This document shows, in pieces, positions 54,035 to 63,551 of a stretch of 64,000 bases of DNA. How positions within the stretch are numbered: the stretch's first letter is position 1; every line of letters begins with the position of its first letter. The position numbers and the translations under genes were made by a program. The stretch is from DASTSN01 sp035549175. Lineage in GTDB: Bacteria; Bacteroidota; Bacteroidia; Chitinophagales; Chitinophagaceae. The notes below the pieces were generated by a model. The model made no database searches. It was not told the DNA's origin and saw only the letters and a program-made list of their open reading frames with translations. Where the stretch lies: positions 73,584 through 137,583 of the forward strand of contig DASZRL010000092.1 of assembly GCA_035549175.1 (NCBI GenBank). The letters are read 5' to 3'.

Positions 54035-55123
54035 ATGGGCAGACGATTGATCATAGCAGGGGGTGGAACCGGCGGACATATATTTCCCGCCCTGGCCATT
54101 GCCGGGGCCCTGAAAAGCCTGGCGCCCGACACGGAAATCCTCTTTGTTGGCGCCCGGGGGAAAATGGAGATGGAAAAAATCCCCCAGGCCGGCTTCACCA
54201 TCCGGGGCCTGGATATCGCCGGGTTTAACAGGAGTTCTTTGATTAAAAATGCAGGCCTTCCCATCAAACTCCTCCGGAGTTTTATGCAGGTCCGGTCGAT
54301 AATCCGGGAGTTCCGCCCGGATGCGGTGATCGGGGTCGGCGGGTATTCCAGTTTCCCTGTCCTGCGCTACGCGCAGGCGAGGGGAATTCCCACCTTCATC
54401 CACGAGTCCAATTCCTTCGCCGGGAAATCGAATATCCTGCTCGGCAGGAAAGCCCGGGCCATATTTGTCGCATCCGAGGGAATGGAGAAGTTTTTTCCCG
54501 CTGACCGGATCCTGGTTACCGGGAATCCCGTACGCAAGGCCATCGTTCAGTCCGCCGTGACCAGGACAGAGGCTGCACAGGCCTTTTCACTGGATCCGGC
54601 AGGCCGTACGGTGCTCTTTGTGGGAGGCAGCCTGGGAGCCAAATCGATCAACGAGGCGGTTGACCATCACCTGGACTGGCTGCTCCAGCAGGGGCTGCAA
54701 CTCATCTGGCAGACCGGAAAACCTTACGGGGATCTGGCCCGCTTGCGCGTTGCGGGCAAAAAAGGAGTCTGGACAGGTGAGTTTATCAACCGGATGGAAC
54801 TGGCTTATGGCGCCGCCGATATAGTCGTTTCGCGGGCGGGAGCGATGGCCATCGCGGAACTGTGTGTGGTAAAGAAACCTGTGATTTTCGTGCCCTATCC
54901 CTATGCTGCGGAGGATCACCAGACCGTGAATGCACAGCACCTCGTAAGCAGGCAGGCGGCACTGATGGTAAAAGACAGCGAGGCGGATGAAAAACTTGCG
55001 GCCATGCTGGTCGAACTATCCAGGGATGAGGCCCTCCGGCAAAACCTGGTCCGGCAGATCGGTACGATGGCCAGAACGGATGCAGACCGGCTGATCGCTC
55101 AAAAGATACTCGACCTGATTTAG
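54035..55123 (+). CDS. murG: UDP-GlcNAc:lipid I glycosyltransferase MurG
   Basis: Peripheral membrane glycosyltransferase that makes lipid II. From ATG 54035 it has 362 residues. N-terminal GGGTGGHIFPALAIA binds the lipid-linked acceptor; GVGGYSSFPV, HESNSFAGKSN and the donor-binding SRAGAMAIAEL and HQTVNA region are present. It starts 1 bp after the ftsW stop, so translation is tightly coupled. The frame can be extended into ftsW, but those residues do not match the family. Confidence 0.97.
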   Translation: MGRRLIIAGGGTGGHIFPALAIAGALKSLAPDTEILFVGARGKMEMEKIPQAGFTIRGLDIAGFNRSSLIKNAGLPIKLLRSFMQVRSIIREFRPDAVIGVGGYSSFPVLRYAQARGIPTFIHESNSFAGKSNILLGRKARAIFVASEGMEKFFPADRILVTGNPVRKAIVQSAVTRTEAAQAFSLDPAGRTVLFVGGSLGAKSINEAVDHHLDWLLQQGLQLIWQTGKPYGDLARLRVAGKKGVWTGEFINRMELAYGAADIVVSRAGAMAIAELCVVKKPVIFVPYPYAAEDHQTVNAQHLVSRQAALMVKDSEADEKLAAMLVELSRDEALRQNLVRQIGTMARTDADRLIAQKILDLI

Positions 55124-55147
55124 GAAGGTCCGAATAATACTGTCCTT

Positions 55148-56611
55148 ATGAATCCCCCTTCGGGGGGTATGGAAACGTTGGAGATTGACATGACATCTGA
55201 AGCAAATAAATATGGTACCATGAACCAGCCAGGTATGGGCCCGGATCCGGTCCGGTCGGTATACCTCATTGGGATCGGTGGGATTGGAATGAGCGCGCTG
55301 GCAAGGTACTTCCAGGCAGCGGGCGCCCAGGTCGGCGGGTACGACCGGACGCCGACCCCGCTCACCCGGGAACTGGAGGCTGCCGGCATGGCCATTCACT
55401 ACCAGGAAGACTTGACGGCCCTGCCGCGGGAGGTGGACCTGGTCGTGTATACCCCGGCCATCCCGGCTGACCATGCCGAACTGCGGTACTTCCGGGAGCA
55501 TGGCTACCGGGTTGTCAAACGCAGTGATGTGTTGCAATGGATCACGCAACGATCGTTCAATATCTGTGTGGCAGGCACCCACGGCAAAACGACCATTACC
55601 ACCATGGTGGCCCACCTGCTGCGCGACAGCGGCTATGGCTGCAACGCCTTTCTGGGAGGGATCTCCGTGAATTACGGCACGAACTTCTGGAGCGATCCGC
55701 GCAATGTGTTTGTGATTGAAGCCGATGAATACGATCGCAGTTTCCTGAAGCTGAGCCCGGATGTGGCGGTGATCACGGCCATGGACCCCGATCACCTGGA
55801 TATTTACGGCACGGGCGAGGCCGTGGAAGAAGCGTTCGTGTCGTTCAGCCGCCGCCTGAAAACAGGCGGGCTGCTGATCTGCCGGGAGGGTTTGGCCCGA
55901 GACCGGGATTTGCAGGCACCCAGGCGGCTTACCTACCGGCTGGCTGGAGAGACGGCAGCGGTCCATGCCAGAAACCTGACGGTCCGCGACGGCCGTTACT
56001 GCTTCGATGTGGTCCTTCCGGACCGTACGATTGAACAGGTGGAACTGCATATGGGCGGGTTGCACAATGTGGAGAATTCGCTGGCAGCCATCGCGGTGGC
56101 CGATTCCCTGGGAATCGATGCCGCTGCGATCCGGAAGGCCGTGGCCGGTTTCCGGGGCGTCAAGCGCCGTTTCGAATACGTATTCCGGGAAGGCAACCAG
56201 GTATTTATTGATGACTATGCTCATCATCCGGCCGAACTGGACGCATTGATCGCCGGGGTCCGTTCCCTGTTTGGCAGCCGGAAATGTACCGTGATCTTCC
56301 AGCCGCACCTTTTTACCAGGACCCGGGACCTCGCCGAGGGGTTTGCCGCCGCACTGGACCGGGCGGATGAAGTGATCCTGCTGCCTATTTATCCGGCCAG
56401 GGAACAACCCCTTGCCGGAGTAAGCAGTGAACTGATTGCCTCGAAAATGAAAAACCCCCGGCACCGGGTTATGGATCGCGGGGCATTGCTGGATTGGCTG
56501 GGTAGTTCCTATGTGACTGCCAACCCGGCGGGCGGAGTGCTGGTTTCGGCCGGAGCAGGAGATATCGATACCCTGGTGCAACCGATCTGCGGGATGCTGA
56601 AAGAAGGATAA
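55148..56611 (+). CDS. murC: UDP-MurNAc--L-alanine ligase MurC
   Basis: First Mur ligase of the pathway, 487 residues as called from ATG 55148. The core begins VYLIGIGGIGMSALA, so the N-terminal ~35 residues are an extension; ATG 55169, 55190 or 55220 are in-frame alternatives. ATP loop CVAGTHGKTTITTM, EADEYDRSF, and DDYAHHPAEL and FQPHLFTRTRD in the C-terminal domain. No murB lies next to it, unlike many other clusters. Confidence 0.96.
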   Translation: MNPPSGGMETLEIDMTSEANKYGTMNQPGMGPDPVRSVYLIGIGGIGMSALARYFQAAGAQVGGYDRTPTPLTRELEAAGMAIHYQEDLTALPREVDLVVYTPAIPADHAELRYFREHGYRVVKRSDVLQWITQRSFNICVAGTHGKTTITTMVAHLLRDSGYGCNAFLGGISVNYGTNFWSDPRNVFVIEADEYDRSFLKLSPDVAVITAMDPDHLDIYGTGEAVEEAFVSFSRRLKTGGLLICREGLARDRDLQAPRRLTYRLAGETAAVHARNLTVRDGRYCFDVVLPDRTIEQVELHMGGLHNVENSLAAIAVADSLGIDAAAIRKAVAGFRGVKRRFEYVFREGNQVFIDDYAHHPAELDALIAGVRSLFGSRKCTVIFQPHLFTRTRDLAEGFAAALDRADEVILLPIYPAREQPLAGVSSELIASKMKNPRHRVMDRGALLDWLGSSYVTANPAGGVLVSAGAGDIDTLVQPICGMLKEG

Positions 56612-56615
56612 AAAA

Positions 56616-57701
56616 GTGAAAACCAATAAAACGATACGAAAAATAGTTTTGGGTACACTCTGGCTGGTCCTCGGGGGAGGCATGCTGACCCTGCTGGTTG
56701 CCGCCATCGGAAACCGCAGCCGCGAGGTATGCAGCGATTACCGGGTTACCATCAGGAACGGGCATACGGAACCCTTCCTGGATGCGCCTGCCATAGTTCG
56801 CCTGCTCGTGTCGGCAACGGGAGGCCCTGTCAAAGGTCAGCTGGTATCCGCCATTCCGCTGCGGAAGCTTGAGGGACTGCTTAAGACCCATGTTTACATC
56901 GAAGACGCCCAGCTGTATATCGATAACCGCAATGTGCTGAATGTGTCAGTGACCGAGCGGGAGCCCATCGCGCGCCTATTCACGACCTCCGGCAGTTCGT
57001 TTTACCTGGATTCCGGCATGCACCGCCTGCCCCTGTCCGCGCAGGTCAGCCTGCGGCTCCCCGTCTTCACGGGATTCCCTGACCGAAAAGTGCTGACCGG
57101 GGCTGACAGCCTGCTGCTTACCCGCGTGAAAGGACTGGCCCAGTATATTCTGGCCCACCCTTTCTGGATGGCCCAGGTCGACCAGGTCAATATCGGCCAG
57201 GACGGGCAGTTCGAGATGGTGCCCCTGGTAGGTAACCACCTGGTCAGGCTGGGTGATGGCAGCGATCCGCAGGACAAGTTTCACCGGCTCTATGTCTTCT
57301 ACCGTACCATCGTTGCCCGTACGGGGTTTGACCGGTACAGCGTAATTGATGTCGGATTCGACGGCCAGATCGTGGCGACGAACCGCGGCCTCCGTCCCAG
57401 CCGGGTGGACACCAGCCAGATGCGCCTGAATGTGGAGAAATTGATCCGCCAATCACAGGAAATGCCCAATGATACCCTGGCCGAAGCCCGTGCCGGCTTT
57501 CACCAGCCCGGGCGTTCCGGTGATCCGGAAGACAGCACCGAAATGCCCGAGACCTCGCAAGCCATCGTTCCCAATACAACCCGTCCCAACCCGTTGAAAG
57601 AACCCCGCAAGTCCCAGCCCCTGAAAACTACCCCGACGCGTCCGGCCCCCGAAAAACCCGTCCGCGTACCCAAAGCCGTTATGCCCAGGCGGACCACCTG
57701 A
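56616..57701 (+). CDS. ftsQ: Cell division protein FtsQ
   Basis: Bitopic division protein of 361 residues (GTG start 56616): a short cytoplasmic N-terminus, one membrane segment (about 12-32) and an exported POTRA-like plus beta domain with IPLRKLEGLLKTHVYIEDAQ and VSVTEREPIARL. The last ~70 residues are Pro/Thr/Lys-rich and disordered, an extension outside the usual family part. Position between murC and ftsA supports the call. Spacing to murC is 4 bp. Confidence 0.93.
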   Translation: MKTNKTIRKIVLGTLWLVLGGGMLTLLVAAIGNRSREVCSDYRVTIRNGHTEPFLDAPAIVRLLVSATGGPVKGQLVSAIPLRKLEGLLKTHVYIEDAQLYIDNRNVLNVSVTEREPIARLFTTSGSSFYLDSGMHRLPLSAQVSLRLPVFTGFPDRKVLTGADSLLLTRVKGLAQYILAHPFWMAQVDQVNIGQDGQFEMVPLVGNHLVRLGDGSDPQDKFHRLYVFYRTIVARTGFDRYSVIDVGFDGQIVATNRGLRPSRVDTSQMRLNVEKLIRQSQEMPNDTLAEARAGFHQPGRSGDPEDSTEMPETSQAIVPNTTRPNPLKEPRKSQPLKTTPTRPAPEKPVRVPKAVMPRRTT

Positions 57702-57755
57702 GGGTGGTCCCCGCCGGGACGGCCAAGGATTGTAAACAACTAAAAACAACATACT

Positions 57756-59132
57756 ATGAACAGCGAACAACCCATTATCGTCGGCCTCGACATAGGGACG
57801 ACCAAGATTGCGGTAATTGCCGGCCGCAAGAATGAATACGGCAAGCTGGAGATCCTGGGATTCGGCCGGGCCAACAGCAATGGTGTCAAACACGGGCAGG
57901 TCCTCAATATCGACGAAACGATCAAGGCCATCCGTTCGGCCCTGGAAAACTGTTACGCCTCCAATCCCAACCTGGGAATCGCGGAAGTGTATGTCGGTAT
58001 CGCCGGCCACCACATCAAAAGTCTCCAGACCCGCGGGGACATCGTGCGCCAGAGCACCGACGAGGAGATCACCCAGCGCGAGATTGATCAGCTGATCAAC
58101 GACCAGTACAAGACCTATATCCCTGCGGGCGACCAGATTATTGATGTGATCCCCCAGGAATTTACCGTAGATAATTTCCAGAATATCCCCAACCCGATCG
58201 GCTACGGTGGCGTGAAGGTGGGAGCCAACTTCCATATCATTACCGGGGATAAGAATGCGATCCGCAATATCAACCGGAGCGTGGAGAAGTCGGGCCTCCA
58301 CACCAAGGACCTGGTACTGCAGCCGCTGGCCTCCTCGGCCGCGGTAATGGGCCAGGAAGACCTGGAAGCCGGGGTGGCTATCGTGGACATCGGCGGCGGC
58401 ACCACGGATCTCGCGGTATTCTATGAAGGCATCCTCAAGCATACCGCCGTTATTCCTTTTGCCGGGGAAAACATTACCAATGATATCAAAACGGGGCTGG
58501 GCGTACTCAAAACCCAGGCTGAGCAGATGAAGGTGCAGTTTGGCAGTGCCCTTTCCAACGAGGCCAAGGCCAATGCCTACATTACCATACCCGGCCTGCG
58601 CGGGATGCCCGCCAAGGAAATCAGCGTGAAGAACCTGGCCAATATCATCCAGGCGCGGATGAGCGAGATCCTGGATTTCGTGACCTACCATCTCAAGCAG
58701 GTGGGCCTGGATAACCGGATGCTCAACGGAGGGATCATCCTTACGGGGGGCGGTTCCCAGCTTAAACACCTGATTCAGCTGACGGAATATGCCACGGGGC
58801 TGCCTGCCCGGATCGGGTTCCCCAATGAGCACCTGGCTGCCGGCCATATCGAAGAACTCGCCAAACCGACGTATTCCACCTGTATCGGGCTGATCCTTAA
58901 AGGCTATGACGACTATGAACACAATCGCAAGCAGTTCGAGAAGGAATTCCGTAAGGTAGAGGTGCCGGAAGCCCTGAAGCGGGCCCAGGCCGAGGAACCG
59001 GCAGAGGTCCTGGAGGAGGAATCCGTGAGTGACCAGAAGGTGCGTCAGCGCCGGGGCCTCAGCAATTTCTGGGGAAAATTCAAGGATGGCATCATCGACC
59101 TGTTCAAGGAAGAAGAGGATCATCACCTGTAA
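57756..59132 (+). CDS. ftsA: Cell division protein FtsA
   Basis: Actin-like ATPase of 458 residues that tethers FtsZ to the membrane. N-terminal phosphate loop VGLDIGTTKIAVIAG, 1C subdomain after residue 85 (YVGIAGHHI), second phosphate loop VDIGGGTTDLAVF, adenosine loop GGIILTGGGSQLKHL, and a C-terminal amphipathic helix (about 435-455, NFWGKFKDGIIDLFKEEE) that binds the membrane. Start ATG 57756. Confidence 0.97.
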   Translation: MNSEQPIIVGLDIGTTKIAVIAGRKNEYGKLEILGFGRANSNGVKHGQVLNIDETIKAIRSALENCYASNPNLGIAEVYVGIAGHHIKSLQTRGDIVRQSTDEEITQREIDQLINDQYKTYIPAGDQIIDVIPQEFTVDNFQNIPNPIGYGGVKVGANFHIITGDKNAIRNINRSVEKSGLHTKDLVLQPLASSAAVMGQEDLEAGVAIVDIGGGTTDLAVFYEGILKHTAVIPFAGENITNDIKTGLGVLKTQAEQMKVQFGSALSNEAKANAYITIPGLRGMPAKEISVKNLANIIQARMSEILDFVTYHLKQVGLDNRMLNGGIILTGGGSQLKHLIQLTEYATGLPARIGFPNEHLAAGHIEELAKPTYSTCIGLILKGYDDYEHNRKQFEKEFRKVEVPEALKRAQAEEPAEVLEEESVSDQKVRQRRGLSNFWGKFKDGIIDLFKEEEDHHL

Positions 59133-59227
59133 ATATCCCGGATCTGAATAACTACTAACCCCATTCGATAAAATGCGCCAGGCCGGTTTCCGGCGGACAA
59201 CCAAGCCTGAGCTTTTAATTCTTGACT

Positions 59228-61135
59228 ATGATACATTTCGATTTGCCCAAGGAAAAATCATCCATCATCAAGGTAATTGGTGTAGGAGGCGGAGGAAGCA
59301 ACGCGGTGAATTTCATGCACAGCCAATCCATCGAAGGCGTCAACTTCATCATTTGTAATACGGACGCCCAGGCCATCGCCCTCAGCCGGGTTCCCAACAA
59401 AGTACAGCTGGGCCCCCACCTCACCCAGGGGCTAGGGGCAGGCGCCAATCCGGAAATCGGCCGCCAGGCTACCGAGGAATCCCTAGAGGAAATCAAGCGG
59501 ATACTGGAAGTAAATACCAAAATGGCCTTCATTACGGCCGGCATGGGGGGAGGTACCGGCACCGGCGGCGCCCCCATTATTGCCAAGATCTGCAAAGATC
59601 TGGGCATCCTGACGGTGGGCATTGTCACCACACCTTTTGCCTACGAAGGGAAAAAGCGCCAGCTCCAGGCCGAAGAAGGAATCAAAACCCTGAAGCAATA
59701 CGTGGATACCCTGCTGGTTATCAGCAATGACAAGCTGCGGCACCAGTTTGGCAACCTGAAGATGCGGGAGGCCTTCGCCAAGGCGGATAACGTACTGGCC
59801 ACGGCTGCCAAATGCATCACGGACGTGATAAACAGCACCGGCCAGATTAACGTGGACTTCGCCGACGTGTGCACGGTCATGCGCAACGGAGGTGTGGCGA
59901 TCCTCGGCAGCGCAGCCGCGGAAGGAGAGAACCGGGCGCAGAAAGCTATCGAGGAAGCGCTGAATTCGCCGCTGCTGAATGATAACGATATCCGCGGTGC
60001 CAAGTGGATCCTGATCAATATTAATTCCAATGAGGGTGAGCATGAATTCACGATGGATGAAGTGGAGATCATCCAGCAGCACATCCTCAGCCAGGCCGGG
60101 GAGGATACCGACGTCATACTGGGGCTGGGTTATGATCCGACCCTGGACCGGAAGCTGGGCATCACCCTGATCGCCACCGGATTCCAATACAAGGATCCCT
60201 TCGCCCAGGCCCGTGTCAAGAAGCCTGCGGAACCCCGCGAGGAAAAGATCGTCATGGTCCTGGGAACCCCTCCTGCCGAAGAGCGCAAAGGACCTGCCGT
60301 GATCCTGCCCGCTGCGCAGGAAAACAGGCAGGAAGATCCGCTTCTTCCCCGCCTGGTCGATGAGCCGCAACCCGAAAGCTCTCCGGCCCGCGTGGATTTC
60401 AGCGATGATGTGGTCCGGCTGCACGACACCCCTTCCCCGGCGGAGGAAGCCGCTTCCATCATTCGTTGGGAGTTGAATCCTGAACCCGCGGAGGCGCCGG
60501 TTGTGACCTTAGGATCTGCCCGCGCGGACGCGCAGGAACCCGCTCCGGCACCCGCCCTGCGCCAGCAACCCGCTCCGGCAGCTACGCAGGCAGCTGAAAG
60601 GAATCAAATAACCAAACCTAGTGCCGCGCCGGCATCTGCAGTGTCCGGCGGCTATCTGGCCAGACCATCCAATATCTATGCGGAGAGCAACTCGGAGGTT
60701 TCCACCTCACAGACCCCGGCCGAAGAACCGGTCCCGACTCAGGCTGCGCAATCCAATCAGGTCGATGACCTGGATATGCAGCTGGTTATCCGGGATGAAA
60801 TTCCTGCGGCGGACATGCCGTTGGCCCATCATACTCAATCACCTTTGCAGCATCCCGCTGAGGAACCTGCTCTGCAGGACGAAGCCGATGAACAAAAACG
60901 TAAGGCAGCGGAACGTTTACAGAAACTGCGCAATCTGTCGTTCAACGTGAATGCCGCTGACCCGAATAATGAGTTTGAAACTGTGCCGGCCTATATCCGC
61001 CGCAATATGGAATTGTACTCGTCCTCCGCGAAGGTGGAGGACTTTTACAGCAATTACCAGGTGAAGACCGACGAGAATAATATAACCCAGATCAGTACCA
61101 TCAATACTTTTCTGGACGGTAAAAAGCCTGACTGA
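59228..61135 (+). CDS. ftsZ: Cell division protein FtsZ with long linker
   Basis: Tubulin-like GTPase that forms the division ring. From ATG 59228 it has 635 residues; TTG 59222 is an alternative. The tubulin fold is in residues 1-320: VGVGGGGSNAVN, the signature GGGTGTGGAP (about 107-116) and T7 loop NVDFADV. A Pro/Ala/Glu-rich, probably disordered linker of about 260 residues follows. The conserved C-terminal peptide (VPAYIRRNMELY) begins about 50 residues before the end and is followed by a further tail with ISTINTFLDGKKPD. Long linkers are common in Bacteroidota FtsZ. Last gene of the cluster; a terminator follows. Confidence 0.97.
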   Translation: MIHFDLPKEKSSIIKVIGVGGGGSNAVNFMHSQSIEGVNFIICNTDAQAIALSRVPNKVQLGPHLTQGLGAGANPEIGRQATEESLEEIKRILEVNTKMAFITAGMGGGTGTGGAPIIAKICKDLGILTVGIVTTPFAYEGKKRQLQAEEGIKTLKQYVDTLLVISNDKLRHQFGNLKMREAFAKADNVLATAAKCITDVINSTGQINVDFADVCTVMRNGGVAILGSAAAEGENRAQKAIEEALNSPLLNDNDIRGAKWILININSNEGEHEFTMDEVEIIQQHILSQAGEDTDVILGLGYDPTLDRKLGITLIATGFQYKDPFAQARVKKPAEPREEKIVMVLGTPPAEERKGPAVILPAAQENRQEDPLLPRLVDEPQPESSPARVDFSDDVVRLHDTPSPAEEAASIIRWELNPEPAEAPVVTLGSARADAQEPAPAPALRQQPAPAATQAAERNQITKPSAAPASAVSGGYLARPSNIYAESNSEVSTSQTPAEEPVPTQAAQSNQVDDLDMQLVIRDEIPAADMPLAHHTQSPLQHPAEEPALQDEADEQKRKAAERLQKLRNLSFNVNAADPNNEFETVPAYIRRNMELYSSSAKVEDFYSNYQVKTDENNITQISTINTFLDGKKPD

Positions 61136-61184
61136 TTTTCGTTCCCATGAAGCCGCCCTAACAGGCTTGTGTTTTTAGTTGTTT

Positions 61185-61212
61185 CCCCCGATTTTTATCG
61201 GGGGTTTTTTTT
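61185..61212 (+). terminator. Intrinsic terminator of the dcw cluster
   Basis: CCCCCGAT, loop TTTT, ATCGGGGG, then eight T; perfect 8-bp stem 49 nt after the ftsZ stop. Confidence 0.95.
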
Positions 61213-61349
61213 GGGTGGCGGCCGCCCTGGTCCACGCCGGGTGCCGGGGCAACCGGCGTGGTACCGGCAACGGGGGGCAGACCTGCCAGTCAACAATGCC
61301 CGTGCATTTTTGTTACTTAGCCGGCTGATTCAACCTGTAAACTCATAGT

Positions 61350-62330
61350 ATGGCTATTTTTTTGCTTGCGGGAGGCAGCGGCCTGATCGGCAGCGAGCTG
61401 GCGGAGGCCCTGGTCAAGCGGGGCGACCAGGTCATTATCCTGACCAGGGGTTCCCGGAACCAGCCCGCCGCCACGGCAGGGAAAGAAGGATCAATCCGGT
61501 ACGCCGCCTGGGATCCCGCGGCAGGGCGGATCGATGAGGAATCCGTCGCCCAGGCGGATTATATTGTAAACCTGGCCGGTGCCGGAGTAGCCGATAAGCG
61601 ATGGACAGCAGGCCGCAAACGGGAGATCCGGGAAAGCCGGACCGGCAGCGCCGACATGCTGGTAAGGGCCCTGCGCGATCTTCCCAACCGGGTCCGGGCC
61701 GTGATCAGTTTATCGGCAATCGGCTGGTACGGACCGGACCCGGCTGCCGGCGCCCGGCATCCGTTTGTGGAAACAGACCCCGCAGCCACCGATTTTCTGG
61801 GGAGAACCTGTACCGATTGGGAGGCCCATATACGGCCCGTATCCGAATTACCCGGCAAGAGGCTGGTTATCCTGCGGACGGGTATCGTACTGACGGCCCG
61901 GGGAGGAGCCCTGGCCGAATTCCGAAAACCCCTCCGGGCCGGCGTCGCGACGATCCTGGGAACCGGCTCCCAGGTGATCAGCTGGATCCACGTGCAGGAT
62001 CTGGTCCGCATGATCCGGTATGCAGCCGAACAGGAGTCGGTGGAGGGGGTCTACAATGCAGTGGCCCCGGGACCCGTGAGCAACCGGGAACTGGTCCTGG
62101 AACTGGCCCGGGCGCGAAAAGGCCGGTTTTTTGTCCCCGTCTACGTGCCAGCCTGGCTGCTCCGCCTGGTATTGGGCGAAATGAGCATCGAAGTCCTGAA
62201 AAGCGCTACGGTCAGTTGCGGTCGGATCCGGGAGGCGGGTTTCACCTTTCTATTTCCCTCCATTCAGTCGGCTATCCGGCAACTGGAATCGGCTCCCCCT
62301 GAAACCCCGGCGGCAGGTCCGCATGATTGA
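61350..62330 (+). CDS. TIGR01777 family NAD(P)-dependent epimerase, intact
   Basis: SDR-type protein of 326 residues, starting MAIFLLAGGSGLIGSELAEAL (Rossmann GGSGLIG). Family features: VNLAGAGVADKRWTAGRKREIRESR, SAIGWYG, LRTGIVL, SWIHVQDLV and GVYNAVAPGPVSNRELV. It is the complete relative of the frameshifted gene at 23298-24355 and may supply the same activity. Members occur near division genes in several bacteria, with unknown substrate. The 3' end overlaps the convergent protease gene by 59 bp. Confidence 0.93.
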   Translation: MAIFLLAGGSGLIGSELAEALVKRGDQVIILTRGSRNQPAATAGKEGSIRYAAWDPAAGRIDEESVAQADYIVNLAGAGVADKRWTAGRKREIRESRTGSADMLVRALRDLPNRVRAVISLSAIGWYGPDPAAGARHPFVETDPAATDFLGRTCTDWEAHIRPVSELPGKRLVILRTGIVLTARGGALAEFRKPLRAGVATILGTGSQVISWIHVQDLVRMIRYAAEQESVEGVYNAVAPGPVSNRELVLELARARKGRFFVPVYVPAWLLRLVLGEMSIEVLKSATVSCGRIREAGFTFLFPSIQSAIRQLESAPPETPAAGPHD

Positions 62331-62964
62331 AGTGGTACCGGTTGGTAAAATCTCCCACTATGGCCTGCCCGTTACGAAACCGGAGACGGTCCAGCCGCAG
62401 GTGCATGATGTCAGCGGGTAAAACCCGGCGGTGCATGGGATGCAGGGTGCCTCCGGGTGTTCCGGCCGGTTTGGCGGGGTCATACTGGAAGGGAGGATCT
62501 ACGAGGGTCCCGCGCGGGTACATGATGCCGGGACGACCCTGTCCCCGTATATCGAGCTGACGGGGATGATCCAGACCCAGCGTATGCCCGTACTCATGGG
62601 CAGCCGTGGTGGACCCCCGGTATAGGTTTTCCAGTTTGAAATACCCGCTGTTACACCCCAGTCCGTCGACGAACGAAATATTCCCGCGTGCGTATTCCTC
62701 GATACGGAAATAGTTGTTGCGGGGATCCAGGTTCCGGTAGACCTCTTCTTCCTGCAGGTCCCGGCGCACCTGGGCGGAAATCCGGAATTCAACGATCCAC
62801 GCTCGGCCCTCCAGCACAATCGTCGTTTTGGGCTCATTCCAGAGCGTCTCGATTTCTTCGCGCAGGTAGTCCGTCAGGCCTTCGTCCGCGCCGTTACCAT
62901 AGGTAACCAGGTGGGAGCGGATGATCAGCCGGCTTCCCCCGGGATCTTGTTCGGCAATACCCAT
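62272..62964 (-). CDS. Metzincin-like zinc metalloprotease without visible signal peptide
   Basis: Protein of 230 residues with HEYGHTLGLDH at 123-133 (HExxHxxGxxH) and a Met-turn GIMYP (Met148), so the zinc site is complete. The N-terminus (MGIAEQDPGGSRLIIRSHLV) has no signal peptide, unlike most metzincins. Conserved-looking segments are NNYFRIEEYARGNISFVDG and the C-terminal GTLHPMHRRVLPADIMHL. Location and substrate unknown; an intracellular role or export by a route without a Sec signal is possible. It overlaps the epimerase by 59 bp at the 3' end and lies 35 bp downstream of the Rieske gene. Confidence 0.82.
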   Translation of the reverse strand: MGIAEQDPGGSRLIIRSHLVTYGNGADEGLTDYLREEIETLWNEPKTTIVLEGRAWIVEFRISAQVRRDLQEEEVYRNLDPRNNYFRIEEYARGNISFVDGLGCNSGYFKLENLYRGSTTAAHEYGHTLGLDHPRQLDIRGQGRPGIMYPRGTLVDPPFQYDPAKPAGTPGGTLHPMHRRVLPADIMHLRLDRLRFRNGQAIVGDFTNRYHFNHADLPPGFQGEPIPVAG

Positions 62965-62999
62965 ACCGGCAAGTTAGCGAAAATCGGGTCTGGCAGCCA

Positions 63000-63413
63000 T
63001 CAGCCGTAGATCCGCAGAGTGGATCCGGTAAGTGAAACCTGGTACTGTCGCAGGCTGGTGGAGGCGGGTCCTGCCAGCACGGCACCGTTGGCGGCAAACA
63101 GGGACCCGTGCACGGGGCAAAAGAAATCATTCTGGGTTCCATCATACTGCACCGTGGCTCCCTGGTGGGTACAAACCTGGGAAACGGCGAGGTAGGTCCC
63201 CGACGAGGTCCGGGCCACGATCACCCCATTTTTGTAAACAAATCCACCTGACGTTCTCAGTTGGGCATTAGCCGGGTCATTCAGGTCAAGCGTGAAGTCT
63301 ACGGCACCCCCTGCAACCCCCGGACTGCTTTTGGAACAGCTGACCAGCTGGCTGATGGCAAGCAGGGCGGCGCCATGCAGGCCGGCCTGCCGGAAGAATT
63401 CTTTTCGGTTCAT
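63000..63413 (-). CDS. Rieske [2Fe-2S] domain lipoprotein
   Basis: Small exported protein of 137 residues. The N-terminal MNRKEFFRQAGLHGAALLAISQLVSC has a lipobox with Cys26 and a Tat-like N-region without the double Arg. The Rieske cluster ligands are complete: C81-T-H83 and C99-P-V-H102. The rest is the six-strand Rieske fold. It could carry electrons at the periplasmic face of a membrane; the partner is not encoded nearby. ATG 63413. Upstream is the barrel protein gene on the same strand. Confidence 0.92.
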   Translation of the reverse strand: MNRKEFFRQAGLHGAALLAISQLVSCSKSSPGVAGGAVDFTLDLNDPANAQLRTSGGFVYKNGVIVARTSSGTYLAVSQVCTHQGATVQYDGTQNDFFCPVHGSLFAANGAVLAGPASTSLRQYQVSLTGSTLRIYG

Positions 63414-63551
63414 CTTGTATTGTTATTTTGGCTGAATAGGCAACTCCTGTATGGCAGGGAGAAGGAGCCGCCAAGGGTTCTGCCAGTCCAGTCGGCAGTG
63501 ACGGCGACCCCGCGTGGGTAGATGCCGCCGGACGGCCAATTGGTTGGGTAA

